Source of the DNA: Onchocerca volvulus
Lineage: Eukaryota; Nematoda; Chromadorea; Rhabditida; Onchocercidae
DNA length: 64,000 bases
Direction: 5' to 3'
Assembly: GCA_000499405.2 (NCBI GenBank)
Contig: HG738138.1
Coordinates: forward strand, 14,199,208 to 14,263,207
Each line of letters starts with the position of its first letter. Position 1 is the stretch's first letter. Made by a program: the position numbers and the translations under genes. Positions 12,573 through 25,292 of the stretch are shown here, in pieces. A model generated the notes under the pieces. The model was not told where the DNA came from. It did no database searches and saw only the letters and a list, made by a program, of their open reading frames with translations.

Positions 12573-15079
12573 ATGAGTTCAAAAATCAAAGCGCCATTAC
12601 TTACTATTTGGCAAGACCGTGACATACGATTCGATATGAAACCACGGTATGTTATTTGCTTAACCAATGATTAATTGATTGACTTAGTCTTAGTTCATCC
12701 TCATTAAGCAAGAAGAATTATTTGATAATAATGATAACCATTTGTCACGCGAACATATAGCAAGTAATCGATTAATTTTAATCATCTAATCTCTGTTATA
12801 TAACCTACAAATACTTCAGATTGCTACGTTTGATTCCTGGTGAGTATTTGGTAGATTGTATTGATGGCGTCGAAGACACCAAGGGAAACTGTGGTGATAA
12901 GGGAGTTCTTCGGATTACAAATTTAAGACTTACATGGCATGCAAGCGCCATACCACGTATCAATTTATGCGTCGGGTATTTTGATGATTTTCAAATTCAA
13001 AAATGTCCAACAAGTTTCCTTTTCTTAAGCAAATTAGCTGACTTGCTTTCTGAGAATTTTCTCAGCAAATCTTTAGTAAAATCGAAAAATGAAACTTGAA
13101 AATTTTCTATTACAACATGGATTGTCAAGCTTCATAGTTTGTAACAGATTCAGCAATCTTGTTCAACTACAATTATTCCTAGTGATTTAACTTTTCAGGT
13201 ACAACACAGTAGATGGGGTCACCACAAGAATTGCCAAGACAAAACTTCGTGGACAGGCTGAATCGCTTTATTTGTTGGCCCATCATACAAACGCTCGATT
13301 CGAATTCATCTTCACATGCATCAATCCATCCCAGGTCTTTCTTTCGAATTAAAAATAACAATTCTTCATTATGTTTCATCGACTGACCCTTCTTCCTTTT
13401 TTCTTTTTGTTCCTCGCAAAAATCACTAACAAACACCATTCATTTCTTAGACAAAACTTTTTACGATAGTGATAGCTGTTCATCGAGCATATGAAACATC
13501 AAAGCTTTATCGAGAATTGAAAATGCGTGGTGCTCTCGTAAACGACGAACAGCATCTCCGAATTTTACCTGAAGAGCAACAATGTGATCGTTTCGAAGGT
13601 GTTTGGAACTTGGGCAATGATCAGGTATTCATTGCGAATTAGTAGCTAAGCAAAGCATGTATCCGTTCGATGTTTTACTGTGTAATGAGATTATTGTAAC
13701 TTTGGATCGTACTTTTCTAATTCAGCATTGATATAATTTTCTTCAATTATCACATGCCCTAATAGGAAATGAACAGAAACTTACGACTCATTTTTGGGAA
13801 TACTAATCAACATTTTACATTACATAAACTAACAGTTGAAAACTATCGGAAATAAATCTTAAACATAATTAATTAACATTTATTTCTGTCCCTGATAATT
13901 TATTTACAAATGTTCAAAATGGATAACTTCAGGGAACGCTTGGCGTTATGATACTTACTAACGTTCGCATCGTATGGTTTGCAACAACGAACATAAAATA
14001 CAATGTAAGTATACCTTATTTGCAAGTACAGGATTGCCGCATACGTCATTCACGCTTTGGTCTTGTTTTGGTCATCGGAACTTCTGTTGTTGTAAGTTGA
14101 AAGAAGTTGTTTATTTTCAAAGTCCTAAGCCTTAATTTGCTTTCAGTTTATTCTAGCTCGAAGTTCCAGTCATGCTTGATTTTTAGCTCATCCAGAATTT
14201 TTATGCATTGTTGTTATTTTAAACTTGTGATATTTCTTCTAATGTTCTGTAGAGGAATATCTGTACTTTCCAAATGAGACAAATGAGTTAGATATTGTTT
14301 CCGAAAGAAACTATGCATAAATTGTTTTCGATGTCGAAGATGAGTATTATCATTACTTTCACGATCAAATCAGATCCTGAAATTACGATTCTTTGCAGAA
14401 TAAAGAACATGTCCTTGGTTTTCGCATCGACCCGGAAGAAAGATTGAAAAATATTCACAGAACGATATGTGCGCTCCAGAAAGCATACGTAACAAAACCT
14501 ATTTTTGGTGTACAATACGTTCGAGAAAGGCCGGTATGATAGTTTTGTCTTCCCAACTGTTTAATTTTCAAATTCTGTTTAAACATGCATCAAACTTCAC
14601 ATTCTATATTCGAGGATAAAGAACCTAACAAAACAAAACAATCTTTCAGATCTAGCTAGCTATAAATATAAAAAAAAAAAAAAAAAAAAAAACGAAAAGT
14701 TTGGGTTTATGTTCATTTAATAAGATTTTCGGTAAGATTGATTTAAATTCTTTCTGCAGGGTACCCCTCAAGCAATAGGAGATATAGTGAAACCGGTGGA
14801 AGAAGATGTAGAGCTTGATGATCGACCGCTTCGATCCGATGCATATGCTGTACGATTTTGATCTATTTCAATTCATTTTTCTTTTTAAATGCAATAAAAT
14901 ATATTTCTGATATGACCGTATAAATGAATATAAAGTAATATTTGTAGGCTTACTTCTCGGATGGTGTTGTTAGTGAACAAGTTCGACCACCAGTTTATTC
15001 AGAAGAACTTGGAGTAGCCATCGAACAACTAAAGCCTGGATTTACCCTCGATGATTTGTGGAAGATTCATGTGGATTAA
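12573..15079 (+). CDS. bbs-5: BBS5, BBSome core subunit (8 exons, 351 aa)
   Basis: BBS5 is a subunit of the BBSome, the coat complex that moves membrane proteins in cilia; its PH-like domains bind phosphoinositides. Exons: 12573-12646, 12820-12975, 13199-13334, 13451-13624, 13933-14091, 14399-14533, 14760-14849, 14948-15079, giving 352 codons with the stop. The family is about 340 aa. Both PH-like (DM16) repeats are visible: the first has [20 protein letters not shown] and TNLRLTWHA, the second has TNVRIVWFA and NVSIPYLQ. The C-terminus has [20 protein letters not shown], typical of BBS5. The start ([20 protein letters not shown]) aligns with the conserved N-terminus of the family. An AATAAA lies at 15417-15422 and a candidate X-box at 12095. 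In nematodes expression is expected in ciliated sensory neurons. Identity is very secure. Confidence 0.97.
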
Positions 15080-15416
15080 ACGATTTTTCTCTATTAGCAG
15101 TGCAGTCCAATTTAATTTAAGAATGATAAATGATTTTGGAGTAATACCAAATCTTGCTAATTTCGAATGTTATGCACATATATTTTGTATTAAAGAATGC
15201 ATGATGATTTAAATTCAAATAGCAGTTATAATGTATCAGTGTATAGTTAAATAATGCAAAAAAGGAAACAGTTGAAATGCTTAGTTGATCCGAAACAGTA
15301 AATACAATTAATAATTATACTTAGTTTTCTCAGCAATCATTTATCATATGTATCCAAAACAACAGCACAAATCCCGCTTTATACATGTATTTATTTTCTT
15401 GATTAAATGTTTAGTC

Positions 15417-15422
15417 AATAAA
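15417..15422 (+). terminator. Polyadenylation signal of BBS5
   Basis: AATAAA about 340 bp after the BBS5 stop, in an A/T-rich 3' flank. It is a plausible but unproven signal. Confidence 0.4.
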
Positions 15423-15844
15423 AGATGTTTAACTTGACAAGTTCATTTATTTTATTTATTTAATTATTTTCGATAATTAATTTCAAATTTATGTCCGTAT
15501 ATACGGTAGCATATAAGACGTTATATAGTTCAAGTTCAAGTTTGGAGTTCTTACAGCGGCACAGCCGTAGCAACAATCCGACAATTTAATTGAGCAATAT
15601 TCATACGGGCGACGAAAGAAAGAATAATTCAGTGATCAGTTTGACTGGATATTCTCGTGTAATTGTTTGTTACCAGAAATTACTCTTCCATCAATCAATA
15701 AAACTTTCTCAGTAAGATTCCTCTCCGTCAGATAAGACATCGAAGACTTTTCCGACAACTATTGCTGAACTATCCAAGTCACAATGGCAAAAAGAAGCAT
15801 TCTTCAATCCAACTAGATTACATTCCAAACTACAATTCGATTAG

Positions 15845-15950
15845 ATTTTTTTTTCCAACATTTTTTAATTAACCAAACTGAGCACAGCAACGCGTGTATA
15901 TAAAAACATGCGCGCACTCGAATACAATGTTGTTCAAAATTCCGAAGCAA
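15845..15950. repeat. Dispersed repeat E, copy 1
   Basis: This sequence between BBS5 and the neurensin-like gene resembles 43495-43610. Shared blocks in order are CACAGCAACG, TGTATATAAAAA, CATTCGAATACAA-like and TTGT-TCAAAATT. The rest of 15080-16625 holds only 3' flanks. The 84-codon open frame at 16255-16509 overlaps the neurensin 3' flank and shows no domain. Confidence 0.55.
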
Positions 15951-16625
15951 TAGGAAAGAACATTCGGAGATTTAAAATTTTGAACAACAAACATCTACAT
16001 TTTTATTTATGAAATTAGTTTACAATGGCAATGCGTAGCCGGATCCAGCTAGTTTCTAATAATTTCAAATTATCATTCTGAATGAATTCTTATCATAAAA
16101 TATTTTATAATTTGAAAATTCACCATGATTCAAATCATTATTTTAATTACTTTGCTTACTTTATTACTTATCTCGCTCTTGCCATCTTCTTTTTAACTGC
16201 ACTTTTTTTAATTGAAATTTAATATCCTCACTTATCCTTTTATTATTATTTAATGTGTTATTATGTATACTTATTGTAATAGCTTTGCAAAAAAATATAA
16301 CTTTCTTGATTTTTCTGAATTGCAATCCTTTTTTGAATTCGTTATTAATTGCATTCTTCGCCTTCTGGGATTTATTATCAATTTCCGAATATGCGAAAAT
16401 TTTTCCGGATACGATTAATTACAAGGGAGAAAAGCTAAGTTTATTTAGCTGCAAGAAATTATGGGGCGATGTTCGTATATTGCTTCATGCCACAATAATG
16501 CTGCGATAAAATAATCATATATGCACTTAATATGATATTATTTCTATTGCAGAAAAAGAAATTATTTCATATCTTTACTTCCGGGAAATCTCAGATGATT
16601 TACAAGAAGAAACATTAATCAATAC

Positions 16626-19605
16626 TTATTGTTTATTTTCATCACCCAACAAAAGATCGTCCGCATTAGTTTGTTTTGGAGAATTGTCACCAAAATTACC
16701 ATTTTTACCTTCACCAGGTTGCACTTTTGCAATTTCTTTCAGTACTGGTACTGGATATCTGAAATTCTTTTTTTTTTCTTTGAATATTGAAATTGGTAAA
16801 AAAGAAATGTAGTTTAATTTTGAAATTTCGAGATTAAAAATGATCAACATAAGCTATGAATTTAATAACTTTTACTTTACACCTTTTATTAGATTAAAAT
16901 AGCAATAATGGTTCAATTTTATGCTTCTATAGTTTTTTTCTTTTTTTCAATTCCTGCAAATGCATTCTTTATTTAAATTTTCTCGAAATTCAAGATAAAC
17001 CATAAAATTAATTAAGAAAAAGCAATAAATGAAAGAAATATAAAGTACTAAAGAAGACGAGAAGAAGGTTTTGATGAAAAAATAAAACTTTTATATGAAA
17101 CTGGAGAAAAAGAGAAGAGAAAATATTGATGAAAAGTGCAAAATTTTTTATAAATTATCGAAAAAAAAAAGATTTCTTATAATTTTATGATACTTTTCTT
17201 GAATAAAAAATATCAAAATATTTTTAGAAACATACGAATCAGACGTAATTTTGTCATGTTTCTCGTGAGGATTGTTGCTCGGGTGACGTATCATCTCATT
17301 CTTACCAGAAATCGCGGGGTATAGACGTATCGGTGGTTCATTTGGTGTACTATTTTCACTCATAAATGCTGCTAAACGTTTATTCTTGAACGAACCGACC
17401 AAAGTTGGCGTTAGCAAACTTAATGCAAGCATTACGGCCCCGGTAGCAAACATGCATAAACCTGAAAATTTAACCCATAATTAATAATTATTTCCATAAA
17501 TTACACGTTTTTAATCCTGCTTTTCTAAGATCAAATTTAAGTTTAAGTTGAAGAGGGAAAAAAAAAACTTCTCTGCAATGAATTGTCAAAATTTCCATAT
17601 TGAAGTTAAAATATCAGATTAGAATTGTATATAAAGATAATAAGCCTGAATTAAATTAATTCAAATATCATAGTGACACTAAGAAAGTTATTTCAAGAAA
17701 AGTATAAAAGTGACAAATCTTCCTTAACTTTTTTTATTTATATGATTTCTTATGAAAATAATAAAGAATTAGTTTCAATATTTTTTTAAATGTTTAAAAC
17801 AAACTTTGATTAAACTATTGCCTATTTCAAATGCTTCAATAAATTTGTTTAAAACAGAGAGTTTGCCAAAATTTTTTATGTTTTCATAAAGATGATACAT
17901 GAGCTATGATTTGTATTGATATATTGAAAACAATTTACAATATGTTAATTCAAGTCATCAAATCATAACGTTAAAATTTCACATTTTTAATCTCATTTAC
18001 TCATTCTATTTCTTGAATTGCTAAAATGTAATTCTTTAAATTAATTGAATTGAATTTTTGAATAATTAATTTGATTGAATATTTTATTGAAATTCAAAGT
18101 AGCAAAAATAGGTATCGAAATCTGTATGCATAAAGATAAAGGTATATTCATTTACTAATATTTTGAAAGTTTTTGAAAATAATTCGTAATAGATTTGGTG
18201 AGACAAGGAAAGAAGAAAAAAGAAAAGAATCAAATATCCACCAAACATTTTCCAGCGACGCATCGGATCTTTCAATATTTCAGTAAGTTTTTCCGGTGGA
18301 ACATAGAAACTTCCATCTTCATCCTGGAATTTTAAAAGTAGTAATTACTTAATGTTTAGCTAAATTGGTAATTTTAGAATAACAAGGGATGGTGAGAGGT
18401 TTCGAATAATTACATTATTTAGAGAGCTTAAAGTTATTTAGATTGGTAATTCTGTTTTCGATAATTGACCACTTTTTTTTCACAAAGGTTAAAACGATCC
18501 ATATGACGTTTTCTGATCATGATATTGCAAATTATCAGGTAAAATTATGATTACCAATTGATTTTATCATTGTAAGATGATACTAACATTGTCAGATAAT
18601 GCTATGATTATCAATTACATTATCATTATCGAATGATATTGTCATTATTGGATGATATTTTTTTATTGACGAAATAGTAAGAATAGATGAAGGAATTCCA
18701 AGTCCATTTGTAAACTTCTTTTTCAACTATTGATTGCTTCAATTTTTTTATTGTGGCGACAAAACTTTTTATAATTTAAAATTTTTCCTGCTATTTACAA
18801 TTTGAAATACATCTAAATTTCTTTATAAATAGATTTATTCGGTAAATTTTGGAGAGAAAAAAGAATTTATTACTTGATATATGGCAATTCGAGCAATCGA
18901 TTCTTCAACTCCTTCATGGGGCCATGTATATCCGATAACAATGGCGACTGCTCCGCCAATTAAAAGGATTAAGCCAAAAACGGTCAGTACACGGCAAAGC
19001 CAAAGTCCTGTTCGTTGTGCTGGTGGTGGTGGCAAGAGATACCTTAATAAAAGTTCAAAATTTTCTCAAAAATTAAGAAATGCTAATTTTCTTTTTCTAT
19101 AAAATTGTATTTTCTACATCTTTTAATTTATCACTATTGAAACTTTTTTAATGTCCAAGCTAATACTATAGCAATAATTGAATGTATTTACCAAGCTCCA
19201 GCAGATTCGATATCTTCAACTGCTGGTGATTGATAAAATTGATGAAGATATGAGCGTATTCCAAAACCTGTCGCTGGTGTTGTTACGCCATCAAGTAATG
19301 CTGTTGGTTTTGAAGTACCTACAATTCAAATATACTTTATTTTGACAGAAACAATTTTATTCATTTTAAATTATTTCAGCTTTTAAAAGGAAATTTTTGA
19401 ATACATTTCATGATAATTTATTGTTGTTTTCATAATATTTCCTTATAATTTCTATGATTGCTTTTTTTTTTTCACTTTTTCAACTCTTTTATGGAGCAAT
19501 TTTTGAAGAAAAAAAAAAAAAAAAGAACAGTTATTAACTTATGAAGTTACCAGTATCAGTTGTTTCTTCTTTTCTGGGGGACGACCCACGACCAAATATG
19601 GTCAT
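16626..19605 (-). CDS. Neurensin-family two-pass membrane protein (6 exons, 263 aa)
   Basis: Vertebrate neurensins are small vesicle membrane proteins of neurons; the precise worm role is unknown. Exons from the 5' end: 19605-19551, 19318-19192, 19042-18874, 18323-18242, 17461-17236, 16758-16626; these give 264 codons with the stop. The family hallmark GIRSYLHQFY in exon 2 closely matches the neurensin N-terminal motif. Two hydrophobic segments follow, at about 79-99 (VLTVFGLILLIGGAVAIVIG) and 143-161, separated by a polar loop with YVPPEKLTEIL. The C-terminal tail is hydrophilic and proline/asparagine-rich, and longer than in human neurensin-1 (about 195 aa). The donor after exon 4 (gtggat) is weak, but the phase requires it. 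There is no signal peptide; both termini are probably cytosolic. It is convergent with BBS5. Confidence 0.88.
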
Positions 19606-22300
19606 TATAGGTTATCTTTATTATTTCAGCTAACTCTTATTATAGACCTATAAATCGGATAATGATTAAATAACTATTTGCTATGCTCATAAAATACAAA
19701 AAAAAAAAAAAAAAAAAAGTGAAAATTGACATCCATGAGAAATTTCGTCATTTTTTTATATGAAATGCTAACAAATAATTATATTAGTTTTGCCGATGGA
19801 ATTGAAATGAAAGATATTCAGCAACTAAATAAAAAATAGAACACTAAGTGTACAAAATTTAAGAATGGTAAAATATAGAATTCAAAATTATACAAACAGG
19901 GAAGGATTGCATATGTGTGAACAGTTATGTTAAAATACAAAAAAAGTAAGAAAATCAAGAAAAAAACACAAGAAATTAAGCAGAAAACGATGGAAGCATT
20001 TTAACGTAAAATTACAATAATTCAGCTAAAAATTGACGTAAATTATAATCAAGATTACGAAGAATTTTCTGATTAAATTTATTAACATAAAATGAATTTT
20101 AATCCATCTACATTTGGTTTAAAATAACAAATCTGATCTAAAATTCGATTTATGCTATTACAACAATGAGATTAATTGCAACAGATAGTGTGAAAAAGCA
20201 ATGACAAATTATATTATTTTTTGAAGTGTTTTAAAAGCTAAAAAAAATACATTTGAAGATCAGCAAGCAAAAATCAAGATAGTCATAGTAAAAAAACCGA
20301 AGCCTAATGAGTGATGAATGAATGATAAAGGACTTAATGTATTGATGTAATACTTTACTATATCTTTTATTAATTTCGTTTCAAATATCTATTTCTCTAA
20401 GTTTTTGTTTCTATTCAACTTTACAAAGAACATTTTCATTTTCAGTCGTATAGAAAAGATAGAGTTCAGTAAGAAAAAATTTGAAATAAAATTATAGTAG
20501 AATTAAGAAATTGTAATAGAATTGAAGTATATAACACTATATGTATTCATGAATAGCTTATGATAAGAAAATGTAATGAAAATAATGACAAAGTATTTGT
20601 GCTTGGAATAGGAAAAGCCTGTGTTTAGAGAGTTAGGCATTTTATCTACCATTTATCATTTAACTGACATATGCACACCGCAAAGTTATCGATTCATTCC
20701 CATGCGTAAGGTCTTTGGCCAAGAAGAGAGCTAGGCTCAATAATCTCACACATACAACAACATATCTAGGCATTATTGAAATGTATAGTTTTCAGGCAAT
20801 GCAGCAATTGAATAAACTTACTTCATACATATATTTATTAATGCTTATTTTGAGTAAAAAATTATTTAATTAGAAGGAGAAAAAAAAAAAACTTGAAAAG
20901 AAACTTTCATATGAGATGCAACTTTAGAATACATTAAAATATTTCTATTTTTCTGGAAATAATTCGATAAACTTCGACTTTTTCATGAGAGAGACTTATA
21001 TTTTAATTCAGTGCTTGGTAAATATTTTGAATATTTTCGATTTCCTCGTGCATATTTTTGCCACTCTTTAAGAATAAATGGATTTGTTTACATCTATCTA
21101 ACGATTGGAAATGAAAATAACGGAGTAGATTTAAAAATAAAGTGATAAAATTTTTAAAAAGAAATTAGAGGTATATACGGCATATATGAATGATTTTATG
21201 AATAAATTATTTTAAATTAAAGAATAATGGAAATAAATGTGTAATTAAATTTTTGTCTAATTTTTTGTAAATAAATTTTCTTTCTTTTTTCTTTTCTAAT
21301 TGTGATAATTTTCTCGATGAAAAAGAAAAATTATTGTATAGTTTCTCAATTTGGTTTCCAATTAATTTTTGTCATTTCGGTTTAAAAAAATAATTGATGA
21401 AATTATGAAGTTGTTCATAGAATATGCAAATTTTATTATTTTATATTGGTCTCAATTGTTAATAATTTAACGGATCGAATTTATAACGCATTGAACAAAC
21501 TTTGGTGTTATTTTTTAGTTTTGCATATTTTTATAAATAATTGTCGAAAAAAAGTTCTGTGTAAATCTTTAAATGCTGATCAAAATCACAATAAATCGAT
21601 GAATTTTTGTTTTTGACAATGCATACATAGTTCAAACAGTATCCGAACAAAAGGATACGATAATTTGATTAATTTTTGGGAAAATAAATGTTTTCATAAA
21701 ACAGCAGGAAGTAAGCTGCATTCTTTGCTAGAGATGCTTTATTTCAGCATGAAAACTTAGAAGCTTTTACTATCGTATAACTATTGTTACAGTATTTATG
21801 AATTGGACTTGTCTGAGAAGTGAACATGCTCATAGTGCGAATAAATTACCGTTTGAAATTGTTTAAAATCAGTTCAAACTTTTGAAGTATGAATAATATT
21901 CTTCTTCTTATTGTTTTGTTGAATATTTGAAAAAAAAGTTTGTTCTATCATAATGATGACACTGTAAATATTTATTTCAGCTGAAATTTAACTTAATTGT
22001 GGGATTTTCTTTTCTTTCATTGCTAATGAAGATAATAAAGGGATATACGCATAAATATATGGGTAAAGAATACAGCTAAGTCCTGTAAAAACATCTGCAT
22101 GTATAATTACAAACAGAACAAATTGTCAATAAATAAGTATATATGTGTTTATGGGCGAAAATATAAACAATAAGTAAACACTAATATAGTCTAAATATAA
22201 TTGTAATAAATAATATAACTATGAAGTACAACTATTTTTCAAATACAATCTCTTTGCGTTCCATAAAAACATCTTTTGTGGCAATAATTGAATTGCAATA
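19606..22300. other. Intergenic, no gene seen
   Basis: About 2.7 kb of A/T-rich sequence upstream of the neurensin-like gene. There is a 20-base A run near 19699-19718. No open frame of coding character, tRNA or snRNA was recognised. It presumably contains the neurensin promoter. Confidence 0.5.
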
Positions 22301-22329
22301 TCATTGATAAATGATATAATTAAGTAAAT

Positions 22330-22680
22330 GATATAATTAAAATAATATAAAAAATATTACTATAAGGAGATGTTTTGATAATATATAAAATTTTATTACA
22401 AAAATGTTTCTGCAATAAGCAAATATTGCACAACATATAAAATATCACCATAATAAGCAGATGTTACGGTAATACACAAAACTTTATTATAACAGGAAAA
22501 TATTACGGTGGTATATAAAGCATCACCGCTCTAGGTAAATAATTCATAATATATATGATATTATTGCAGTTTGCAAATGTTAAGATGCAAAATGTATTCA
22601 TGTGGCGCGTAAATATTACTGTAATATGTGAAGCAATACTGTAGTAAGCAAACATTACGGTAATATGAAAATTAAAGGAA
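22330..22680. repeat. Diverged tandem repeat array, units of roughly 35-50 bp
   Basis: Short blocks resembling 'AATAAGCAAATATTAC' and 'GGTAATATATAAAA(T/C)' recur in order across this stretch (for example at 22417, 22455, 22495 and 22640), with variable spacing. It reads as an old, decayed tandem array. It is intergenic and non-coding. Confidence 0.5.
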
Positions 22681-22689
22681 TCAAATAAA

Positions 22690-24837
22690 AAATACATAGA
22701 TTATTGGACTGGAAATAAGGGCAAATTTTCAAATAAGAATCCTAAGACATATTTTAAATAGTCAGTAAGACTTAACTTGTGACGTTAGAGAGTCGACTGG
22801 AAGCAGATAATATAATTATCAGCTGTATGAATATGTATATATATGTAGGTATATGCATATTCTTGTCAAAATAAATTCGTTTTTTGAATTTATATGATTT
22901 TTAAAGGCTAAGATTTCGCACTGATTATGTAATTTTCATTAAGCATATTTTCGAGATATTTCCCCCATTTAAATTGCGTATTATTCTGTTACATTCCATA
23001 GCATAAAACTTTAATTGCTGATTTTTATTAAACAATTAATTTGTTAAATCAGTCCACAGTATTTTTTGATTGTAATGCAATATTTTTCAATTAAAAGCAA
23101 AATTTAGGTAATACAGAATATTGCAAATTAATGAATAATACCAGAATGAAAAATATATAAAGAAAAAAAAAAATTGAAATGAAAAAAAATTTAATTTATT
23201 CCAAACTAGAAATTAGAATTTAAATTCAGATTTAAGCGGATTTCAGAGATGAATTTGAAAAATAGTTATTGAAAAAAGGGTAAATTAAGGAAACGCAAAA
23301 AAAAAAAAAAAAGAATTGAAAAAGTGAAAACGCTATATTGCCATTTTTTCCCGTCCTAAACATTGGTCTTGAAGAAAACAAAAAATAAAAGAAGGGAATG
23401 AAATTTTCAAAAAACTGTCATGTCAAGTATTCAAGTGCGAAAAAGTTTACAATGAAATATAAAAATATTTTGGCGAAGAAAAAAAGGTGGAAACGATAGT
23501 AAAGGAATGATATTGACATGAAATGGATAAAATTGTTGTTTGAAATTTATTAAAACATTTATTCTTCTTGCTTCATCATTAGTGTAAGCTTTACTTTTGG
23601 CAATATTAGCTTAGTAAAAAGCAAGATTATAAATTTAAAAAAAAGTTTTTTTTTTTTTGTTTTAGAAAATTCCAAACATTAGTTGCAAACAGATTTGAAG
23701 ACTTGAATTTCTGTACAAACAAATGTTTTGCCAATCAAAAGCAGCAATTAATTTGCTTAAATAAAAATACAAAATTTCGCTTAAAATTGATGAATTCACA
23801 ACTGAATTTCGGAAAATCAAAAAATTGATCAAAAAATGGTATTTAAAAAATTTTCCAAACTTTTGAAATCCCTTCATCACATTCTGTATCAAAATGAGTG
23901 TTAACGAATGTAAGCAGAAATATTCAAACCAATAACTGATTTCAATTAATATTTGGAAAGATTTGATTGTCTTGAAAAATTTTTCCTGAATTTGTTCGTA
24001 AGGTTCGAAAAGTCTTAAGCATAAGATGAATGAATTTAGGAATAATAGAGAAAAAGCGAGTGATGCAATTTTTTTCAAGTCCATCATGGAGCTTAATATA
24101 ATGAAAGACAAAATTCCTCAGTGAATATTATTCTTCGACTATAAAGATAAAGGAAGAAAGGGAGAAAGAAAAAAGAAAAAAAGAACTGAAAACTGCTCAG
24201 TGATTTCTATTTTTATGTCAGCATAGCAATAAATTAAAATGAGACAAATTAAGAGCCTAACAGCCTAGGCTTTCCCCTAATTTAAAATTGGATCTACAGT
24301 GCTGGACTGAATCATATAATAAATGAGTTTCCATTCTTTTAGAAAATACATTAGAAGCTATTGTTTTTTGATACACTTGATTTTCTATTAAAGCAAGATA
24401 ATTTCTTTATTTTCCGGTCATTCACTGTTAGCGATAATATTTGATTCATTGCATTCAGAATAATAATTAAATGTAACCGAATTAAGTTTCAAAATTTTCC
24501 CAGCTGAATCGAGTTTTGAAAAAGAACAGTCATGACTAAAGAAATAAACATTCTTAAATTATAATACACTATTACTAATGACTATATTCTTGAAAATTTT
24601 TAGATTAATACCATCTGACTCGTTGTCTATAAAACCAGTGGTACAACGGATTTGCATTGTGAGAGGTCCTGGAAGTAATGTCACAAAGATAACTTGAGGT
24701 TTGTATTACAATGATTCCAGGTTCATATATTTTACAGATGGTTCCCATTCCGCGTAATTTCTCGAACTCATGGGGTTAGGTCGATAGTACGTTTAGGATA
24801 GATATGTAATTCATCTGAATATAGGTATAACTAGGAT
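22690..24837. other. Intergenic, no gene seen
   Basis: A/T-rich sequence. The longest open frame (minus strand, 23662-24111, 149 codons) is hydrophobic and low in complexity, without a recognisable domain or splice context, so I treat it as chance. Confidence 0.45.
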
Positions 24838-25027
24838 ATTATCTTCCCATGTCGTAATCTGTTTGAACAACATTTAGATCCGAATTTTATCTTCCCATAT
24901 CAGAAATTTATTTTAATACATTCAAATCTAGATCTTACTCTCCCGTATTATGAACCGTTTGATTATATTTAAATCAAGATCTTATCTTCCCATATCATAA
25001 CCTATTTGAATATATTCAGGTCAGGAT
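24838..25027. repeat. Four diverged copies of a 47-bp tandem repeat
   Basis: Four head-to-tail units of about 47 bp, each built on CTTATCTTCCCATATCATAA followed by a TTTGAATATATTCA-like block and (T/A)CA(G/A)GAT. The copies differ at several positions each. The array ends about 270 bp upstream of the NDUFA1 start. Confidence 0.8.
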
Positions 25028-25044
25028 CTTGCAAATTGAACCAG

Positions 25045-25070
25045 ATTGTCCTAAATTTATTTAGGACAAT
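25045..25070. repeat. Short perfect palindrome with a third half-copy
   Basis: ATTGTCCTAAA (25045-25055) and its exact reverse complement (25060-25070) enclose a 4-base loop. A third copy of TTGTCCTAAAT occurs at about 25097. It could be a hairpin or a paired protein site upstream of NDUFA1. Confidence 0.7.
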
Positions 25071-25292
25071 ATTAAAGACAGCAAACTTTGTGGTACTTGT
25101 CCTAAATAAGTAATAAATAAAATGTTTATTTTTTATTTTCACTAATACTATTGTTATAAATATCAAAGAATTGGTTTTACAGATCTATAGAATCATTTCA
25201 TGCGAATAAAATGAGAAGTCATGAATTAGCTTTGAAAATATTTCAAAAATTCTGCTCTTTTTATTAATTATGAATATTTCAGTATAAAACTA

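Noticed and set aside
16255..16509. 84-codon plus-strand frame next to the neurensin-like 3' end
   Set aside because: Mostly hydrophobic with no recognised domain, and it lies in the 3' flank of the opposite-strand gene; possible but unsupported.
17232..17235. GTTTCT donor for neurensin exon 5
   Set aside because: It would put the last exon out of frame; the stronger GTATGT four bases earlier gives the correct phase.
23662..24111. 149-codon minus-strand frame
   Set aside because: The longest open frame in the window, but F/L/I-rich, without a start context, splice partners or domain; I judged it chance.
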